The notes under the pieces: generated by a model | Database searches by the model: none | Told to the model about the DNA's origin: nothing | The model's input: the letters and a program-made list of their open reading frames with translations, nothing else | Program-made: the position numbers and the translations under genes | Shown here: in pieces, positions 26,964 to 35,505 of the stretch | Position numbering within the stretch: the first letter of the stretch is position 1 | Layout of the letters: each line of letters starts with the position of its first letter | NCBI GenBank assembly: GCA_965235075.1 | Contig: OZ249404.1 | Coordinates: 806,001 to 870,000 of the forward strand | Length of the DNA stretch: 64,000 bases | Reading direction: 5' to 3' | From: Fontibacterium medardense | GTDB taxonomy: Bacteria > Pseudomonadota > Alphaproteobacteria > Pelagibacterales > Pelagibacteraceae

Positions 26964-29039
26964 ATGAATGCATCCATCCCAAAGATAAATAAAATTTTAA
27001 ATACATTAAAAATTCACAATGAAGAATTAATTGATAATTATTCATGGATTAAGCAAAAAGATTGGAAAGAAGTAATATTAAATCCTAATAAATTAGACGC
27101 ACAAGTCAAAAAATATTTGGATGAAGAAAATTTGTTTAAGGAAAATCAGCTTAAAGATATTAAAGATATAGAAAAAAAACTTTTTGAAGAATTAAAGTCT
27201 AAAATTAAAAATGAAGACAACTCAGTTCCTAAAAAGGATGGAGATTATTTTTATGGCTACAAATATAATAAAAATAGTGAATATCCAATTTATTATAGAA
27301 AAAATATCACAAAAAATTCTGAAGAAATTATTTTAGATTGTGAGAAAAAATCTAAAACACATACTTACTTTAATGTAGCCTCAATATCCCACAGCCATAA
27401 TCATAAAAGTGTAGCTTATAATATTGATACAAACGGATCAGAATACTTTTCTATATTTGTTGAAGATATTGATAAAAAAGAAATATTAAGTCCTGAAATA
27501 AAGAACACAACTGGGGACATTATTTGGTCTTTAGATAATAATTATATTTTCTATGTAGGATTAGATCAAAATCATCGACCTACAAAAGTTTTTAAACACA
27601 AAATTGGTTCTGATACTAATAAAGATTTATTAATTTATGAGGAAAAAGATCCATCTTTTTTTTGTTCTATAAATTTATCAAAAACTAAAAAATATCTATT
27701 TATTAGAACAGCAGACCATGAGACTTCCGAATATCTTTTTATCAATCTACAATTAAATGAAATAACACCAGTACTTTTTAAAAAAAGAATAAAAAAAATT
27801 GAGTATGATTTAGAGCATCATGAAAAATTTTTTTTAATAAGTACAAATACTGATGAAGCAAAAAATTTTAAAATAATGATAAGTCATGAAAAATCTTACC
27901 AAAAATGGGAAGAATTTATTGCTTATGATAAAGATAATTTAATTTTAGATTTTATTTTATTAAAAGATTGGCTTGTTAGACTAGAAAGAACTGAAGGTTC
28001 TGAAAATATAATCATATTAAATCTTAACAATAAAGATCAACATAAAATTAGTTTCGATGAAGAAGCCTATAATCTTTCATTAGATCATGGATATGAATAT
28101 GAAACAGATACATTTAGATACTCATATTCATCCCCAACAACGCCAAAGAGTATTTTTGATTATGACTGCAAATTAAAAAAACAAGAATTAAAAAAAACTC
28201 AAGAAGTTCCCTCGGGTCATAATAAGGATGATTATATTTGTAAAAAAATATTTGCAACAGCACATGATAATGAAAAAATTCCAATTACAATCCTTTATAA
28301 AAAAGGTGTTAAACTAGACTCTAATAATTATTTATTACTTTATGGATATGGATCTTATGGAATATCTATACCAAGCAATTTCTCTACTAATAGATTAAGT
28401 CTAGTTGATAGAGGAATTATTTATGCGATAGCGCATATACGAGGTGGCAAAGAAAAAGGATATGAGTGGTATGAAAATGGAAAACTTTTAAACAAAAAGA
28501 ATACTTTTTTAGATTTTATAAGTTGCGCTAAAAAGTTATGCGAAGACAAATATACTTCTCCTAAAAAAATTATTGCTCAGGGTGGCTCTGCTGGTGGATT
28601 ATTGATGGGCTATATTGCAAATGAAAGTCCAGATTTATTTCTTGGAATAATTGCACAGGTGCCTTTTGTTGATATTTGTAACACTATGCTTGATGAGGAT
28701 CTGCCTTTAACCGTTACAGAGATTCCAGAATGGGGAGATATCAAAAATGATAAAAAATCTTTTCTATATGTAAAAAGTTATTCACCTTACGATAATGTAA
28801 AAAAACAAAACTACCCACATATGTTAGTGACTGGGGGAATTTCAGATCCTAGAGTTACGTATTGGGAAATGACAAAATGGGTTGCAAAATTAAGAGAAAA
28901 TAAAACAGATAATAATTTACTATTACTCCATATGAATATGACTGCTGGTCACAGTGGGGCTAGTGGAAGATTTGATTATCTTAAAGAGATAGCAATGGAA
29001 TATGGTTTTGTTTTAAAGATCTGTAAAATGCTATCTTAA
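26964..29039 (+). CDS. ptrB: oligopeptidase B (S9A serine peptidase)
   Basis: 691 aa, full length. An N-terminal seven-bladed propeller (about 75-400) is followed by an alpha/beta hydrolase domain. The catalytic triad is readable: S542 in GGSAGG, D628 in SDPRVTYWE and H663 in TAGHSGASGRF. It cleaves short peptides after basic residues in the cytoplasm. The gene converges on gshB with a 9-base overlap. Confidence 0.94.
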   Translation: MNASIPKINKILNTLKIHNEELIDNYSWIKQKDWKEVILNPNKLDAQVKKYLDEENLFKENQLKDIKDIEKKLFEELKSKIKNEDNSVPKKDGDYFYGYKYNKNSEYPIYYRKNITKNSEEIILDCEKKSKTHTYFNVASISHSHNHKSVAYNIDTNGSEYFSIFVEDIDKKEILSPEIKNTTGDIIWSLDNNYIFYVGLDQNHRPTKVFKHKIGSDTNKDLLIYEEKDPSFFCSINLSKTKKYLFIRTADHETSEYLFINLQLNEITPVLFKKRIKKIEYDLEHHEKFFLISTNTDEAKNFKIMISHEKSYQKWEEFIAYDKDNLILDFILLKDWLVRLERTEGSENIIILNLNNKDQHKISFDEEAYNLSLDHGYEYETDTFRYSYSSPTTPKSIFDYDCKLKKQELKKTQEVPSGHNKDDYICKKIFATAHDNEKIPITILYKKGVKLDSNNYLLLYGYGSYGISIPSNFSTNRLSLVDRGIIYAIAHIRGGKEKGYEWYENGKLLNKKNTFLDFISCAKKLCEDKYTSPKKIIAQGGSAGGLLMGYIANESPDLFLGIIAQVPFVDICNTMLDEDLPLTVTEIPEWGDIKNDKKSFLYVKSYSPYDNVKKQNYPHMLVTGGISDPRVTYWEMTKWVAKLRENKTDNNLLLLHMNMTAGHSGASGRFDYLKEIAMEYGFVLKICKMLS

Positions 29040-29981
29040 TTTTTTTTCAACTCGATCCCAGAAAAACTTTTCTAATCTGGCTCCATTTAATCTATTAATT
29101 TCTTGAATCCCAGTTGGAGAAGTTACATTAATCTCTGTTAAATAATTTCCAATAACATCTATCCCTGTAAAAAATAATTTATTTTTTTTCAAAAAGGGTT
29201 TCAAAATATTACATATTTTTTTATCCCTTCTTACTAAACCAACTTTCTTTGCAGTTCCTCCTGTATGAAAATTAGCAGTAACACTACCTTTTTTTGGTAT
29301 CCTTGCAACAGAGCCAGCGTATTCACCGTCAATTAAAATAATTCTTCTATCACCCTCTTTGATTTCACTTAAATACTTTTGCATTACTATCGGTTGCTTA
29401 TATCTATTAATTAATTTTAAAATCTTTCTTTTTAAAACAACACTTGTTCCTTCTAATTTTGAAATTCCCTCACCACCATTGCCATAAAGCGGTTTAATAA
29501 TTGTTTTTTTATATTTTTTTTGAAAATTAAAACACTGTTCAATATTTTTAGAAATAAGAGTGGATGGTATAATATTTTTAAAATTAAACATTGATAATTT
29601 TTCAGGATTATCTCTAATTGATTTAGGATCATTTAGAATAAGAGTTTTATTAGAAACCATCTCAAGGAGATAAGTTGCAGTAATATAACTCATATTAAAT
29701 GGCGGATCTTGTCTAACCAGAACAACATCATAATCATCAAGAAATATTTTTTGAGTTTTAGATTTTTTAAAAAAAATTTTTTTATCTGGAAATAATTTAA
29801 AAATATTACCTAAGGCAGATACTCGTCCATTCTCATAAATCAAATTCTCTGGCAAGTAATGGAATAATCTATATCCCCTTTTTTGTGCTTCCAGAGCTAA
29901 AATATAAGTGCTGTCAGATTTGATATTAATGGACTCAAGCGGGTCCATTTGAATGGCTATTTTAAAATGCTTCTTCATCAA
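29031..29981 (-). CDS. gshB: glutathione synthetase
   Basis: 316 aa, the normal size of bacterial GshB, which adds glycine to gamma-glutamylcysteine using ATP. The N-terminal domain starts KIAIQMDPLESINIKSDSTY, a GshB hallmark. The ATP-grasp region shows KPLYGNGGEGISKL and the C-terminal metal/ATP site TEINVTSPTGIQEI. The start overlaps the end of gshA by 20 bases, so the two are translationally coupled. Confidence 0.95.
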   Translation of the reverse strand: MMKKHFKIAIQMDPLESINIKSDSTYILALEAQKRGYRLFHYLPENLIYENGRVSALGNIFKLFPDKKIFFKKSKTQKIFLDDYDVVLVRQDPPFNMSYITATYLLEMVSNKTLILNDPKSIRDNPEKLSMFNFKNIIPSTLISKNIEQCFNFQKKYKKTIIKPLYGNGGEGISKLEGTSVVLKRKILKLINRYKQPIVMQKYLSEIKEGDRRIILIDGEYAGSVARIPKKGSVTANFHTGGTAKKVGLVRRDKKICNILKPFLKKNKLFFTGIDVIGNYLTEINVTSPTGIQEINRLNGARLEKFFWDRVEKKLR

Positions 29982-31362
29982 AGATCTTGAATATATCCTG
30001 TTTCCATCTTGTATTATACTTTTCTATAAGAGATTGAGCTGGAGATTTTTTATTTTTAATAAAGTTATGAATATCTTTAAGAAAAATATTCTCATCCATT
30101 CCTTTACTGTTAGTTTGATTTCTATTCTTCAATCCTAAAGCTGATAAATCTATTAATTTTTTAGCATGATCAAATATTTTTTTATTCTTAATCTCAGTAT
30201 CAAAACCTTTTTTTGGGACTTCTAAATATGCATTATAAATATCCTGGTAATTCCAATTTTCCACATACTCTAATGCCTGATTTAATGAATTCTCATCATA
30301 AAGAAGTCCTGTCCAAAATGCGGGTATTGAACATATCCCAGCGGATGAACAAGAATCTGCTGATCTAATCTCTAAATATTTTTTTAATCTTAATTCAGTA
30401 AAAATAGTTGATACATGATTTTCCCAATCTTGAATGGTCGGCTTTTTACTTGGATAGTTTTTTAATTTTCCAGAAATAAAATCATTAAAACTTTCACCCG
30501 CACAATCAATATATTCATCATCCTTAATTATAAAATACATTGGTACTTTCAATGCAAAATCTACATAACGTTCAAAACTATTTTCATTGCTTAAAAAAAA
30601 TTCAGGAATTCCAGATCTATTTTTATCCGTATTTTGCCAAATATGAGTTCTATAAGACAAATAGCCATTCAACTCATTTTCTTTAAATGGAGAATTAGAA
30701 AATAAAGATACAGCTACAGGAGTGATAGCTGCTATTAATTTTGATTTTTTTTTATAATCAGCTTCGTTTAGATAATCCAAATTAACCTGTGTAGCGCAAG
30801 TTCTATGCATCATGTCTAATCCATTTCTCCCAACACTAGGCATATATTTTCTCATAATTTCATATCGCTTTTTTGGGGATTTAAAAACTTCACTTAACTT
30901 CGCAATGGGCGCAAATCCATTTCCTAACAAGCCTATTCCTAATTTAGCGCAAATAATTTTTAATTCTTTTAAATAAGAATTAATTTCATTACAGGTTTGA
31001 TGAATATTTTGAACTGCATCTCCTGATAATTCAAATTGTAAACCTGGTTCTAAAGTAATATTTTTTTTATCTTTAACTAAGCCTAGAATATTTTTTCCCT
31101 CTTTAATTGGGATCCAATTATTTTTTAAAAGTTCAGAAAAAATTTTTAAAATACTAACATCACCATCATAAGGAATGGGATTTTTATTTTTCAAATCAAA
31201 TAAAAATTTTTCATGTTCGGTTCCAATTCTCCAGCTATCTTTGCTTTTAGAACCTTTTAAAAAATATTCTATTAACTCTTGTTTGTTTTCTATGTATTGC
31301 AATTTAATATCTAATTTTTTTTTGGATTGATCTAATTTATTCTTTAGAGTCTTCAAATTCAA
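29962..31362 (-). CDS. gshA: glutamate-cysteine ligase, plant/alphaproteobacterial type
   Basis: 466 aa GCS2-type ligase. It joins Glu and Cys in the first step of glutathione synthesis. Typical stretches are RIGTEHEKFLFD near 42-53, ITLEPGLQFELSG near 97-109 and MRKYMPSVGRNGLDMMHRTC near 165-184. The form is the one shared by plants and alphaproteobacteria, unlike the E. coli GshA. It is the first gene of gshA-gshB. A divergent promoter gap of about 70 bases separates it from the DUF1330 gene. Confidence 0.93.
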   Translation of the reverse strand: MNLKTLKNKLDQSKKKLDIKLQYIENKQELIEYFLKGSKSKDSWRIGTEHEKFLFDLKNKNPIPYDGDVSILKIFSELLKNNWIPIKEGKNILGLVKDKKNITLEPGLQFELSGDAVQNIHQTCNEINSYLKELKIICAKLGIGLLGNGFAPIAKLSEVFKSPKKRYEIMRKYMPSVGRNGLDMMHRTCATQVNLDYLNEADYKKKSKLIAAITPVAVSLFSNSPFKENELNGYLSYRTHIWQNTDKNRSGIPEFFLSNENSFERYVDFALKVPMYFIIKDDEYIDCAGESFNDFISGKLKNYPSKKPTIQDWENHVSTIFTELRLKKYLEIRSADSCSSAGICSIPAFWTGLLYDENSLNQALEYVENWNYQDIYNAYLEVPKKGFDTEIKNKKIFDHAKKLIDLSALGLKNRNQTNSKGMDENIFLKDIHNFIKNKKSPAQSLIEKYNTRWKQDIFKIFDEEAF

Positions 31363-31434
31363 CTGACATTGTTTTATTTTAATATAACAAAAAAAATATA
31401 TATTCGCTTAATCAAACTAAAACAGGAGAAATTC

Positions 31435-31722
31435 ATGAAAGGTTACTGGATCGCAAAATATAAAAAAGCAGAAGATGCAAAAAAATTAGGTAATTATGCA
31501 GAAAAAGCTTTAAAAGCTATTACCGATTTTGGAGGTAGACCTTTAGTGAGAGGGGGAAAGTATATTACTCTTGAGGGCGCGGAGTTTATCCGAACAGTCA
31601 TTTGGGAGTTTAAAGATTATGACACAGCATTAAATTGCTATAAATCTAAAAATTATCAGGAAGCCTGGTCCATAGCCAAGAATACTGTTGATAGAGATCT
31701 TATGATTGTTGAAGGAATTTAA
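31435..31722 (+). CDS. DUF1330-family protein
   Basis: 95 aa from the ATG at 31435, preceded by a good AGGAGA ribosome-binding site at about 31424; an earlier in-frame start would add an unlikely leader. The sequence MKGYWIAKYK..., FGGRPLVRGGKY and FIRTVIWEFKDYDTALNCYK is the DUF1330 ferredoxin-like (dimeric alpha-beta) fold. Biochemical role unknown. It overlaps the end of the glycosylase gene by 4 bases, converging. Confidence 0.87.
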   Translation: MKGYWIAKYKKAEDAKKLGNYAEKALKAITDFGGRPLVRGGKYITLEGAEFIRTVIWEFKDYDTALNCYKSKNYQEAWSIAKNTVDRDLMIVEGI

Positions 31723-32345
31723 TATTCAACTGGAACAGGATCTATACTTCTCCACATATACCATGTGGCAACAGTTGCGTATGGATGCCATTTATTTTTA
31801 AAAAAATCTAACTGATCTTTTTTCATAGGATATTCCTTTTTATAATTTATAGAAATTGCTTTGATCAAACCAATATCTGAGAATGGAAAAATATTTGATC
31901 GATTAAGATTAAAAATAAGAAACATTTGCGCAGTCCAAATTCCTATACCTTTAATTCTAACTAAGTGCTTAATAGCATCTTCGTCTGACATTTTTTGTAA
32001 ATTTTTTACATCTAGTCTTTTTTCAAAAAATTCTTTTGCCATTATTCTTAAATACAAAATTTTTTGACGTGATAATCCAACAGAGACGAGTTTTGCTCTT
32101 GATAACTTTATTAAATTAATTGGAGTAATTTTTTTAATAACTTTTTCAAATTTTAACCATACTGAATCTGCTGCCTTCACCGAAATTTGCTGACCTATAA
32201 TCGATCTACATAATGAATAAAATGGATCATTTCTTGTAACCAAATGTCCATCATACTGATTAATAATTTTTGCCAATTTTTTATCTTTTTTAGATAAAAA
32301 TTTTTTTGCTTCATGCCAATAATGTGGAGGTTTAGTTTTTTTCAT
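31719..32345 (-). CDS. DNA-3-methyladenine glycosylase II (AlkA-like)
   Basis: 208 aa HhH-GPD glycosylase without the N-terminal AlkA domain. FYSLCRSIIGQQISVKAADS at 42-61 starts the helical fold. The helix-hairpin-helix is LVRIKGIGIWTAQMF at 128-142 and the catalytic Asp is D157 in FPFSDIGL. It removes alkylated bases such as 3-methyladenine. No iron-sulfur Cys cluster is present, which excludes Nth/MutY. It shares one base with the start of the adjacent EamA gene (TAATG). Confidence 0.9.
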   Translation of the reverse strand: MKKTKPPHYWHEAKKFLSKKDKKLAKIINQYDGHLVTRNDPFYSLCRSIIGQQISVKAADSVWLKFEKVIKKITPINLIKLSRAKLVSVGLSRQKILYLRIMAKEFFEKRLDVKNLQKMSDEDAIKHLVRIKGIGIWTAQMFLIFNLNRSNIFPFSDIGLIKAISINYKKEYPMKKDQLDFFKNKWHPYATVATWYMWRSIDPVPVEY

Positions 32346-33226
32346 TACAAACTGACGCTTCTTATTTTTTTAACTTGTTCGCGCTTAAATATTATAAAAG
32401 AACTAATAATAATTATTATTGCACCAATAATTGTTGAAACTGAAGGAATCTCAGAAAAAATATAATAACCAAAAAAAATTGCAGACAACACACTCAGGTA
32501 TTTCAGCGGTGTTATTAATGATGCATCAGCTCTTCTGTATGCTGTTGTCATAAATAAATTTGCAATAGATCCGCAAATTCCTATCATGCATAAATAAAAA
32601 AAGTCTAAAATACTTGGCATCTTCCATTCTTCAAAAAAAAAAGCTGTAGAACTAATAATTATTAATAAAGCTGTAAAATAAAAAGCTATTAAGTAATCTG
32701 GTTCTGTTTTTGATAATCTTTTAATTGAAACTGCAACAATGCTAAACCCGATACAGAAAAAAATTGGAAAAATACAATATATATTAAAAAGACTAGTACC
32801 TGGCTTAGTAATAAACAAAACTCCAATCAACCCCGCTATAACTGAAAACCATCTTCTATAACCAACAACTTCTTTTAAAAAAATTATAGAAAAGATTGTC
32901 ACAAATACTGGTGTTGCTTGAGCAATAGAAACAACGTCAGCTAATTTCATATATTTTACGCCAATAAACGTTGAGATCATCGCAAATGTTCCAGCAAAAG
33001 CTCTTATAAAATGCAATGTAGGTTTTTTAGTTTTATAGAAAGTAAACATTTTATTTTTAGGGATTAAGAAAAAAATAGGAATTAATCCAAATAACCCTCT
33101 AAAAAAAGCAATCTCACCAATCGGATAATCACTTGTTGTTAATTTAACAAGAATATCCATCATAGAGAAACAGATAACGCTTAACAGCATATAAAAAGAA
33201 CCTGTTCTATTAGATGATGGCATCAA
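32345..33226 (-). CDS. EamA/DMT-family transporter
   Basis: 293 aa with ten hydrophobic helices, two EamA repeats (about 8-140 and 150-285). The repeat-1 end VGYRRWFSVIAGLIGVLFI is typical. Substrate unknown. It leads a two-gene unit with the alkylation glycosylase and diverges from msrA across a 56-base gap. Confidence 0.86.
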   Translation of the reverse strand: MMPSSNRTGSFYMLLSVICFSMMDILVKLTTSDYPIGEIAFFRGLFGLIPIFFLIPKNKMFTFYKTKKPTLHFIRAFAGTFAMISTFIGVKYMKLADVVSIAQATPVFVTIFSIIFLKEVVGYRRWFSVIAGLIGVLFITKPGTSLFNIYCIFPIFFCIGFSIVAVSIKRLSKTEPDYLIAFYFTALLIIISSTAFFFEEWKMPSILDFFYLCMIGICGSIANLFMTTAYRRADASLITPLKYLSVLSAIFFGYYIFSEIPSVSTIIGAIIIIISSFIIFKREQVKKIRSVSL

Positions 33227-33282
33227 TATATTTTACCTAAATCTTTTCATAACATATAAAAATAACTTTAATATAAAATTTT

Positions 33283-33738
33283 ATGAATATTGCTATTTTT
33301 GCAGCTGGATGTTTTTGGGGTATCGAAAAAAAATTTGATCTTACAAAAGGTGTAACAAAAGTTGAAGTTGGTTACACTGGCGGAGATACGAAAAATCCAA
33401 CTTATGAACAAGTTTGCTACGAAGAAACAGGTCATGCTGAAGCGGTAAGAATAAATTTCGATGAAAAAATTATATCTTACAAAGAACTATTAAATGTTTT
33501 TTGGTTCTGCCATAATCCTACTACTTTAAATAGACAAGGTCCTGATATCGGTAAACAATATCGTTCAGCAATATTTTATTTAAATGATAAGCAGAAAGTT
33601 GAAGCTGAAGAATCAAAAAAAATAATGAATGAAACTATGTTTAATAAAAATATTGTAACAGAAATTACTAAATTTGATGAATTTTATTTAGCAGAAGAAT
33701 ATCATCAAAAATATTTAAAAAAACTTGGAAAATATTGA
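33283..33738 (+). CDS. msrA: peptide-methionine (S)-S-oxide reductase MsrA
   Basis: 151 aa, shorter than most MsrA (160-210). The catalytic motif GCFWG holds C10. VEVGYTGGDTKNPTYEQVCY and EEYHQKYL complete the active site. It reduces methionine-S-sulfoxide in proteins. The C-terminal Cys pair that recycles many MsrA enzymes is absent, so recycling probably uses another thiol. Its TGA overlaps the next ATG (TGATG). Confidence 0.93.
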   Translation: MNIAIFAAGCFWGIEKKFDLTKGVTKVEVGYTGGDTKNPTYEQVCYEETGHAEAVRINFDEKIISYKELLNVFWFCHNPTTLNRQGPDIGKQYRSAIFYLNDKQKVEAEESKKIMNETMFNKNIVTEITKFDEFYLAEEYHQKYLKKLGKY

Positions 33739-34559
33739 TGTCCTTAGTTACGACTGATTGGTTAGAAAAAAATCTTTTTAAAGATGATATTAAAATTTTA
33801 GATTGTTCTTGGCATATGCCAAATACTAAAAGGATTGGTAAAGATGAGTTCTTAAAAGAACACATACCAGGATCAATTTTTTTTGATATTGATAAATTTT
33901 CAGACCCTTTAGGAAAATTTCCTCACACTATTCCGTCCGCAAGTTTATTTGAGAAACTCACTTCTGAACTTGGAATTAAAAATTCAGATCATATTATAGT
34001 TTATGATAGTCTTGGTATTTTTAGTGCTCCTAGAGTTTGGTGGATGTTTAACTATTTTAGCCATAAAAAAATATCCATACTAGATGGTGGATTACTTAAA
34101 TGGAAAAGTGAAAATAAAAAAATTGAAAATGGACCTGAAAAAAAACTTCAAAAAAGTAATTTTAAATGCGCTACAAAAAATGAAATGCTTGTCCTAATTG
34201 ACCATGTTAAGGAAAATATCAATAATAAAAAATTTGATTTAGTAGATGCTAGAAGCAATGGTAGATTTAATGGGATTGAGAATGAACCAAGACCCGATAT
34301 AAAAAGTGGATCTATCCCTAAAAGTTGTAATCTGCCATGGACAGAATGTATTGATCCTATTAGTAAATGTTTTTTATCCAAAGAAGAGCTTCAAAAAAAA
34401 TTTCAACAAATAAAAATTACTAAAGATTCTAGAGTTGTCTTTTCTTGTGGCTCAGGAGTTACGGCATGTATTGTTGCTAAAGCTTTTGAAATTGCAGATG
34501 GAAAAAATTTTTCTATTTACGATGGTTCTTGGACAGAATGGGCTAGTCAAACAAAATAA
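33738..34559 (+). CDS. sseA: 3-mercaptopyruvate/thiosulfate sulfurtransferase
   Basis: 273 aa tandem-rhodanese enzyme. The N-terminal inactive rhodanese domain (DCSWHMPNTKRIGKDEF, GSIFFDIDKFSDP) is followed by a catalytic one. The active loop is CGSGVTA with C237; CGSG(V)TA favours mercaptopyruvate over thiosulfate. It forms persulfides for sulfur transfer or cyanide detoxification. It is coupled to msrA and near the glutathione genes, giving a small thiol/redox neighbourhood. Confidence 0.92.
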   Translation: MSLVTTDWLEKNLFKDDIKILDCSWHMPNTKRIGKDEFLKEHIPGSIFFDIDKFSDPLGKFPHTIPSASLFEKLTSELGIKNSDHIIVYDSLGIFSAPRVWWMFNYFSHKKISILDGGLLKWKSENKKIENGPEKKLQKSNFKCATKNEMLVLIDHVKENINNKKFDLVDARSNGRFNGIENEPRPDIKSGSIPKSCNLPWTECIDPISKCFLSKEELQKKFQQIKITKDSRVVFSCGSGVTACIVAKAFEIADGKNFSIYDGSWTEWASQTK

Positions 34560-34625
34560 ATAAGCGATTATAGCTTAAAATATAAATTTTTTTTTAATAT
34601 TAAAGCATGATATTAAATCAGCTCA

Positions 34626-35498
34626 ATGAGCACATATAAAAAAATTGCCCTTGTATTTGGAATTATAATTTTATTAATCGTTGGTATTATTGTCGGACGA
34701 ATAGTTTTAAATAATATAATACAAAAAAAAATTAACCAGGTTAACCCAACAGAAGTTGTTGCAATAAATGTAAAAAAAATCGAATTTTATGAAAAAATTG
34801 AAACCTTCGGCACTGCAATAGCAAACCAGTCTTTTTCAATTAGAATTAGAAAAGATGATTTAATAAGTTCACTAGAATTTGATAAGAATTTGTTAATAAC
34901 AAAAAGTCAACTTATAGCGCAGCTTAAAAATGAAAAAATTATTGCTCCCTTTTCCGGAAAACTAGGAATAAGAGAAATATCTCCTGGCATTTTGCAAGGC
35001 GCAGACTCAATCATTGCAACACTGGATGATATTTCTGTAATTAAAATTGATGTAAGAATTCCAGAGATTTATTTAAATATTTTAAAAAAAAATTTAAAAG
35101 TAAAAGTTACAACTGAAAACCTAAGCGAAACTTTTGATGGCAGCATAGAAACTGTTAGCTCAAGGGTAGATCCTTCTTCAAGATCCATATTAGCACAAAT
35201 AAAAATAAAAAATTCTAATAATAAACTAACTCCTGGAATGCTTCTAAATACAGAAATTATTTATAATGAAATTATTTCTTTAGGTGTACCGGAGGAATCC
35301 GTGGTTCAACAAGGAAATACAGCGATTGTTTATAAAATAATAGATAATCAAACAGTTGCAAGAATAGAAGTGAAAACGGGTGTTAGAAACTTAGGGTATA
35401 TTCAAATTATTTCTGGACTAACAGAGGGTGATCAAATTGTTGTTCAGGGCGTTTCTAAAGTTAGAGATAAATCTAAAATAAAATTAATTAGTAAATAA
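34626..35498 (+). CDS. RND efflux adaptor (membrane fusion protein) lacking the alpha-hairpin
   Basis: 290 aa; usual AcrA-type adaptors are 350-400. There is one N-terminal membrane anchor (about 7-29). The lipoyl half-motif is degenerate (FDKNLLITKSQLIAQL) and leads straight into NEKIIAPFSGKLGIREISPG. The 60-90 residue coiled-coil hairpin that normally lies between these halves is missing. The beta-barrel and membrane-proximal parts (GSIETVSSRVDPSSRS, LTPGMLLNTEI) are complete. It sits 7 bases before the RND pump gene, so the pair forms one system. Confidence 0.88.
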   Translation: MSTYKKIALVFGIIILLIVGIIVGRIVLNNIIQKKINQVNPTEVVAINVKKIEFYEKIETFGTAIANQSFSIRIRKDDLISSLEFDKNLLITKSQLIAQLKNEKIIAPFSGKLGIREISPGILQGADSIIATLDDISVIKIDVRIPEIYLNILKKNLKVKVTTENLSETFDGSIETVSSRVDPSSRSILAQIKIKNSNNKLTPGMLLNTEIIYNEIISLGVPEESVVQQGNTAIVYKIIDNQTVARIEVKTGVRNLGYIQIISGLTEGDQIVVQGVSKVRDKSKIKLISK

Positions 35499-35505
35499 TT
35501 TTTAA

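Noticed and set aside
27000..27240. Separate gene in the first part of oligopeptidase B
   Set aside because: This is the lysine-rich N-terminal segment of the same continuous frame, matching the usual PtrB N-terminus.
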